Assembly (NCBI GenBank): GCA_037976565.1
Contig: CP137675.1
Span: 27,967,158-28,031,157 of the forward strand
Origin: Mesocentrotus franciscanus
Taxonomy: Eukaryota > Echinodermata > Echinoidea > Camarodonta > Strongylocentrotidae
Reading direction: 5' to 3'
Length of the DNA: 64,000 nucleotides
Both the position numbers and the translations under genes were made by a program. The notes under the pieces are model-generated. The model saw only the letters and a program-made list of their open reading frames with translations. It did no database searches and was not told the origin of the DNA. How positions within the stretch are numbered: position 1 is the stretch's first letter; every line of letters starts with the position of its first letter. Below are positions 57,561-64,000 of this stretch, piece by piece.

Positions 57561-59118
57561 CATGTAATGATAGGACTTAAATGATAGAAGTACTTTCTTT
57601 ATGTTTATGTCCACTTAAAGACCTAACAAATCTGCCATCGTATACTTTATGTTTTGATATGGTTGTACAATAGTTCATAAGATTTCACGTTGAACTGTTC
57701 AAGTTTGTATGAAAATCATCCGCACATATGGGGCCTAGCTTCGCCACTTGTCATCAACTTCAGAAGTCCACTTTTCCTTTACAATTTAGTTTTGTATAAA
57801 TATTTCATTTCTATTCTGTATATAACTCTTTGGAACGTGCCAGAGATGAAAAAGATGGAAATTGAACAGGCAGTGCTGGTAATTTTCGGTACACTCTTAC
57901 TCCAAGCCTTCAACAAACTCCTTCACGGCTCTCTCTTTCCATCTCTCTCTTCATTGTGAAAATGCCTCTCTATCAAGACAAATATTTGTACAATTCATTT
58001 ACTACAGGTCTTTATGTTTTCCTCTTTCCTGTTCTCAAAAGTACGCGTCACCCTGAAGCCAGATGAAATTTTGGTTAAAATTGCACACACACGCGGCACA
58101 AAGGAGCCCCCCGAAACACACCAATAAAAGTATTTGCCGTCTCGATATGATAGCGCATGTTTTATAGAGAGGAAGGCGATGGGTTGTAGGGTTTTCATTA
58201 AATAGCAATGAAATGCAAAGCCGATTATTGGTTCTGAAAACATAGGAAATACATTGCTCAGGCCCACGTGTAAACTCATTTGGCTGAGCTGACGATGTTG
58301 TTTATTATGTAATGGGTTAAAAATGTCACGACTTCCCGGTAGCGTCCCAATTTAAAATACAACCTCTGGTGTAGGAGTGTAATAGGGATGGGTTCATTTA
58401 GTATTCATTTAGTTATCTCTTTGAGCCTGACCCATCTCTATCTATTTAGTCCTGATATCTGTACTATTTTATTGGTTATATTTCCTCACACCGCCAAATA
58501 AATATTAAAAGGTGGGAAAAAATTACATATCTGTACTATTCTGTTGGATATATTACCCACTACATGGTAGAATTCAAATGGCTCGTATATCTTTATTATT
58601 TTATTGGATTATTTTACACACCAGCAAAATGAGAAATAAATTGGATATTTGTATGCCTTTTTGTTAAACCACTGTTGACCCTTCCCCCACTGCATTTGTA
58701 ATCAATAAATCAATCGATATATTTATACATTTTAAAAATTATTTTCATTATGTGTGTATTAAACGTATTTCATGAATTAATGAAACGTGAGCTAGGCCAT
58801 AAACATTGTTCTGATTGTCTTTCAACAAACAATTCTAAATTTAGCCTTGCGAACTATTATAATATGTGTGTCTCTCAAACATCGTTTCCAGGTTTGTCGA
58901 GAAAAGCAAGTTATCCTCCAGTGTGAAAATATTTTAAAAAATTAAACGGATAAGTTCACCACAAACTTGACATACCACTAATCCTGGTGATAGTATTTCT
59001 ACAACATTAAGTTTATCAATCAATATTAATATGTGATACGATTTCTTGGTTCCCTAAGCAGTACAGAAAAGGGCATGGTTATTGTCGTGACTTTTTCATG
59101 GCTTTTCGTGGCTTTTTC
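57561..59118. other. Intergenic AT-rich DNA, nothing recognised
   Basis: No coding similarity or element ends identified. Confidence 0.5.
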
Positions 59119-59864
59119 AATTTTATAATAACATGAATATTTATTTCAGTTCTTTCAAATTTTTCATTTGTTAAAAGATAGGCCTATGAATTTTTATTTC
59201 GGCCATTTATGCTTTCAATAGACATACATGCAAGAGAAAGGTATACAATGGACGTGCATTTTTCTAGACGTTATATTTGTCCCCATTAAACAATTTAGTT
59301 AAAAGTAAATCATCGAACATGAAATTCACATCGTTAATATAGGCCAAGCATTTAAACTATAGTTTGTAAACTATACTTATAGAAAAATTATTATGATTTT
59401 TTTTTTCGGTAATTGCAAATTGCAAATAATCAAAACACAGAATGCTAGGAGTTTTGGTTCATTCAAATTTTCTTAAATGGCAGTATTAAGAAGGTTTCTT
59501 ATCCAGCGTTCCAACTATTTTCTTGTCTATCAAACATAATTTGCAGATTCAAAATATGAACAAAGTAATTTTTCTTTCCCCTCGCGTTTGATGTATTTTC
59601 TTTTAATTCCTACTTCTATTGAAATTTTAAATGCTTGGCCTATATTAACGATGTGAATTTCATGTTCGATGATTTACTTTTAACTAAATTGTTTAATGGG
59701 GACAAATATAACGTCTAGAAAAATGCACGTCCGTTGTATACCTTTCTCTTGCATGTATGTCTATTGAAAGCATAAATGGCCGAAATAAAAAATTCATGGG
59801 CCTATCTTGTAACAAATGAAAAATTTGAAAGAACTGAAATAAATATTCATGTTATTATAAAATT
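59119..59864. repeat. Long inverted repeat upstream of FoxB
   Basis: Arms at 59119-59356 and 59626-59864 (238-239 bp) are inverse copies with only a handful of differences (for example AATGGACG versus AACGGACG, and GGCCTATG versus GGCCCATG). They are separated by a 269-bp AT-rich spacer. Blocks such as AATATAGGCCAAGCATTTAAA and GACGTTATATTTGTCCCC occur in both. No clear target duplication. Confidence 0.95.
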
Positions 59865-60479
59865 TCTCAATGTAGAAATGTCCAACTATGCATTACAGTA
59901 CCATGGAGGAATTGAATACTTCCATCTATATTGATCATTCTCATTAGCTCATTATGATACATTTAAAGATAAATACACTGAATTTGTTTGTATATAGAGT
60001 ATTGCAAGTCCCCCAAATCATTACATTCATTACATTATTTTAAGATGCTGTCATCGCATTAAAAATGGAATTATTTGACAAATACTCATCTAACTAGTTT
60101 CATTGAATATCTCGCCAATACATCTTATGAATGACAAATGTGATAACTATTCTATACAATTCTTTAAAAGAACTGTTTAATTAAATTAAAGATTTTGATA
60201 TTTTATGATGTCATCCTCTTATCTCCATTCAAACCATTCAAACCATTCAAACCAATAAAATGGCTTCTTGTTTAATCTGAACAAATTACCCTACGCAGTG
60301 ATTGTCACGAACACATACACAAACATTAAAGAAACGTGTTAAGGTATAAGACTGACTTTTCGATGAACAAGCTCTACATAATCCCTAAGTAAAGTTACGA
60401 TTTTATATTATACATGTATTATGAAAACAGTTAGAGCACAACCAACTTTCATGCATGCAGTCGCTGATGGCGGTGTCGC
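59865..60479. other. FoxB distal upstream DNA
   Basis: AT-rich, with a triplicated ATTCAAACC unit near 60225-60255. No gene seen. Confidence 0.5.
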
Positions 60480-61453
60480 ACAACCGCCAATAGTTGAGTC
60501 GTTACTTTGTAGACCACGCCCTTGTTGGTAGGAGGTGTTTGATTGACAACGCTGGTGCCAGTCTGTCTGCCAAGGCTGAACGTTGTGTGTGGTGCGCGCG
60601 ACTGATCATACCGTATAGGTATCACGCAGCGAAGTCCACGCCGCAAGACGGGGGAACACTCTGTAGGGACCGCCCAATAACAGATTGAGGTATGCGTGCT
60701 TTGTGTGTGTAAATGTGTGTGTGTTCATGGCCTACCATAATCACGCAGGTTGCCTTCATCCAGAGTTTAGCAATACACACACACGACATGTTTTACGCAC
60801 CCTCACACACGCACACACTCACTCAACTTGAGAGCTATTATACGTGCGTCTGCGTACCGTCGGCTACTGGTCACAACACACACACACGCACAGGAACAAA
60901 CTTATTGCCACTTAGCGCCCGACAAACTTATCTCACCTGTGCGGATGGGCTGAAAGTGAAAACTAAGACAGGAGACTTCTTTTCAGAGAAGAGGGGGACA
61001 AGAAAAGTTACTCTTTCACTTGCTCTTCACACCGACAGGTTGACTGTCTTTGATCTCCAGAAGCTGCAGCTTCAGTATACAGCAAATAACAACTTAAAAT
61101 TGTCAAGGCAGACACCGATTCTTTCATCTCTGGTTCAACTTAATTTTGTGAAGACGAGTAACAAATTTCATCGTGATTTCGTCGGAACTTTGCAAATGTC
61201 TGTTGCTAATATTTTTACAAATTATCGGATTGTTCATTGCTCAAAACTCCTATACCAGTTAATCTCTTATCCAAGAGATGATTTGCTGAGATTTGTTCCA
61301 CTTTGATTCTAGCTTCGAGGAAACAGACATTATTTCATGGACTGCTGACTGAAACTGTTGCGATAATCTCATCGTTTTGGGAAAGAAAGTCAAAAATTGT
61401 GATTAAAAACGTTTGTTTCTATAACTTGTGCGACTTTTCTGTGAAATATCAGG
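60480..61453 (+). promoter_or_regulatory. Probable FoxB promoter and 5' UTR region
   Basis: The DNA here changes from AT-rich to more balanced and CpG-containing. It includes a GACCACGCCC GC-box-like site (60513-60522), an inverted CCAAT-type stretch CCGCCCAATAAC (near 60669) and (GT)/(CA) runs at 60700-60900. A 197-codon open frame at 60713-61306 resembles no protein family I recognise, is built partly of CA repeats, and is most likely 5' UTR. No clear TATA box was seen. Confidence 0.35.
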
Positions 61454-62428
61454 ATGCCTCGCCCAGCTCGAAGTACATACAGTGATGCCAAGCCGCCATA
61501 TTCCTACATCTCCCTAACGGCTATGGCTATCCAGAGCTCGCAGGAGAAAATGCTACCCTTGAGTGATATCTATAAATTTATCATGGACCGTTTTCCTTAT
61601 TATCGCAAGAACACCCAACGCTGGCAGAATTCTTTGCGGCACAATCTGTCCTTTAACGACTGTTTCTTGAAGATCCCACGTCGTCCCGACAGACCAGGAA
61701 AAGGCAGCTACTGGGCTCTGCACCCACTCAGCGCCGACATGTTTGAGAACGGTAGTTTTCTCCGACGTCGAAAGAGATTCAAGTCTCCAAGGATTGCCAC
61801 CATTGACCACAACATGCAAATCAAACAGATCGATTCGGCGAAGATTTTCCAGGAGCAGGCGAAGATCGGTCTGCCTCCGTACCCCCCTCCGCCTATCATT
61901 CAGGCTTCACCTCCGATGATGATGCAGAAGATGCCTCTTCCCTGCTACACGTCAATGTCCCACTCGCCAATAACGCCGACGTCGACTGTTACGAACTCGA
62001 GCAAGCAGTCTTTCACTATCGAGAATATCATCTCACCAGACTTTAAGCCATCCACCACCAAATCACCGGCGACGCCGCCTACACCGCCGAGGAGCTCGCC
62101 CGTCGAGAGCATCGATGTTGTGAAATCTCGGACGAGCCTCTGTAACGGAGCGTGGTGCGACGATCTCCCCGTGACTCGTTCGACGGATATGTGCTGTGGA
62201 CAGTCCCGGGACCAGCCCCCGTGCGCCGAGTGCATAGCCAGGATGCGAACTCTTCTACCGAGACCGATTTTGGGCCATTCCCCCGCCATGCCAGTCCCGA
62301 TTCGACCAGCTTTCCACGGTTTTGGGCTGCCGAGTCAGTGTGCTCCAGCCCTATTCCCCGGGGTACCTGCCGGGTGCATCTTGCCCCTCATTCGGAGAAA
62401 CATTTCAGAACACATCATAAAAGCGTAA
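61454..62428 (+). CDS. FoxB: Forkhead transcription factor FoxB, single exon, 324 aa
   Basis: Nuclear sequence-specific DNA-binding regulator of the forkhead family, class B. The forkhead domain spans residues 12-110. Visible landmarks are [14 protein letters not shown] (13-26), the recognition helix [15 protein letters not shown] (57-71), and the wing [10 protein letters not shown] (82-91) ending in the basic FLRRRKRFK (102-110). The MPRP start, [16 protein letters not shown] and a following QEQAK helix are FoxB hallmarks. An EH1-like FTIENIIS motif begins at residue 187, as in FoxB proteins (Groucho-type repression is inferred), and PVPIRP lies at 280-285. The middle is rich in P, S and T. 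A cysteine cluster (C230, C235, C247, C248, C257, C260) is unusual. The gene is intronless, like vertebrate FOXB1. The start context is CAGGATGC; a preceding intron ending at this CAG is possible. Confidence 0.96.
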   Translation: MPRPARSTYSDAKPPYSYISLTAMAIQSSQEKMLPLSDIYKFIMDRFPYYRKNTQRWQNSLRHNLSFNDCFLKIPRRPDRPGKGSYWALHPLSADMFENGSFLRRRKRFKSPRIATIDHNMQIKQIDSAKIFQEQAKIGLPPYPPPPIIQASPPMMMQKMPLPCYTSMSHSPITPTSTVTNSSKQSFTIENIISPDFKPSTTKSPATPPTPPRSSPVESIDVVKSRTSLCNGAWCDDLPVTRSTDMCCGQSRDQPPCAECIARMRTLLPRPILGHSPAMPVPIRPAFHGFGLPSQCAPALFPGVPAGCILPLIRRNISEHIIKA

Positions 62429-63168
62429 CACTCATTATCAATTGGACTGTACCAAAGAAGACATATAGAAACACTGATTACGGAGGGAAAAGACTCTTAA
62501 CATGGACAGGTAAATTCAAAGTGTTCAAAAATGTATAGCATATTGTAGGAAAATAATATTACATCCAGTTTATACATATGACATCTTGCACAAAAAGACA
62601 TTTTTTTGTAATTGAGTGACAGATTACTCTGCATGAAGAATTCATATTGTTTAAAACGATGTGTGAATTCTAATTCAAATTGCCAACACACTTATACTTT
62701 TTTATATGTCTTTCTAAATCCGTGGACTAGATTGTACTGTAGCAATCGCGAAAATGCGTTCAAATAATCCGACACGTGAGGCTTATTCCTGAATGTCTCT
62801 CTCGTAATCTTATCATGATAATTAGTATAAGAAATTTGAATGGTGATATGAGAAGAACATTCTAATTATTGATTAGTGTCACTTTTTGTTATAATCTTTC
62901 TCATTATCTCACACACCAGTTAATCTACATCTTGTCTGCCATTATTTGTGTTGTATAAATTTTAATGACATAATGAAACAAAGTAATTATAGTTATTTAT
63001 GTCATGGTATGAAATGCTTTAATATGTATCATGGAATGTCTGTTATAATTGTTGCGTTTACATAAAACCCTTAGGGTTTTTCCACATATTATGTGATTGT
63101 TATCAAAATTGCCAGATATTCTGTACAAAATGAGGATATAATTACATGTCTTGTGAAAGAAGATAATT

Positions 63169-63174
63169 AATAAA
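63169..63174 (+). terminator. Candidate FoxB polyadenylation signal AATAAA
   Basis: First canonical AATAAA downstream of the FoxB stop codon, about 740 bases away and followed by a GT-rich stretch (TTTGTAATATTATTTTG near 63220). It fits a normal 3' UTR, but without transcript data it is a candidate only. Confidence 0.45.
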
Positions 63175-64000
63175 TACGTACGCAGTACAATCGAGGTTCA
63201 TTTACAAAATGTTTGCATTTGTAATATTATTTTGTTTTTATTAAGGCACACTCATACATGATGAAAAGTCTGCTCATCGTTGCTGACTAACAAAACATAA
63301 TTTGGAATGTAAGAGCCAACTGAACATATCCAACAGATATCACAGCCAAGATCGTAACTGAATTAGCTGAACAATATTTTTCACAACAAAGAGTGCAGAA
63401 CAAGATAATTTTCTGCATATCTCCTCAAAGGACTAAGAGGCTACATATGGTAACTTCAAGTATCACAAATAATTTGAGTTATATTTTGTTAAATTTGTAT
63501 ATCTATATAACTTCTAAAAAGCTGTTAACTTTAGAGAAAAGTCATAAAAACTTCACATGCATTACAAAGTCTGAAAATGAAAAAAGAAAAAGAAATGTGA
63601 TTTGGCAATCAATGCACGTGATATGAACTATTCTTCATTGTCTAAGATGATAATGAAATCTGTGTAGATTCTGAAAAAATATTATTTTTTTGCGTTTGTT
63701 TAAATATCATAGAAAATTTGATGTATGCCTTGGACATTAGCAAATACAAGTCTTTAAATTATAATTGTGTCAACAAATTGTGATTTACCAGATACATGGA
63801 CAATCAAATACTATTCTGCTGTATTTACTATTATTTCAGACTGTTATAATGATAATAAGTTTTTTGTTTTTATTAAACTTCATCCAACTATATTTGTTTA
63901 ATCATGTTATTTGAAATGCATTCAACAATATTCAATGCAAAAAGACATACTGTAGGGAGTAAAGAAAATTCAAGTATTTGATGAGGTAAAGAGGTATTCA

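Noticed and set aside
60713..61306. 197-codon open frame upstream of FoxB
   Set aside because: Built partly on CA/GT repeats, no family resemblance, and it sits where the FoxB 5' UTR is expected.

Overview
The window is AT-rich, intron-rich animal DNA. It holds two recognisable protein genes, both on the + strand, in a background of transposon remains and simple repeats. Tailed tRNA-derived SINEs, several decayed non-LTR retrotransposons, hAT and Harbinger-type MITEs, long (GA)n and (ATT)n tracts and the two genes together suggest a marine invertebrate. An echinoderm such as a sea urchin is my best guess. That is inference; no species-diagnostic gene is present.

From 2985 to 28746 lies a complete STRA6-like gene (vitamin A/retinoid membrane receptor-transporter). 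It was assembled here from 18 exons with GT-AG junctions and fully consistent phases, giving a predicted protein of 601 residues. Its introns carry most of the mobile elements: 5' tandem repeats; SINEs; hAT MITEs with 8-bp target duplications; two foldback elements, each with another element inserted near its middle; LINE reverse-transcriptase fragments in introns 6, 11, 13 and 16; a Harbinger-like MITE inside the intron 16 LINE; and an intron 16 repeat carrying clustered TGACCT nuclear-receptor half-sites.

From 28747 to about 61450 there is a gene-poor stretch of roughly 33 kb. It is dominated by purine- or pyrimidine-rich microsatellites, with a few MITEs and foldbacks, the most striking being a near-identical inverted repeat at 59119-59864. 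I found no convincing coding exon there. Non-repetitive islands between the microsatellites may be regulatory DNA of the next gene.

From 61454 to 62428 lies an intronless forkhead gene of the FoxB class: full DNA-binding domain, FoxB-type EH1-like motif, FoxB-like proline motif and an unusual cysteine cluster. A polyadenylation signal follows at 63169. The two genes have no obvious functional link beyond adjacency, although both families act in development and signalling. I found no CRISPR, bacterial operon, rRNA or convincing free-standing tRNA gene.
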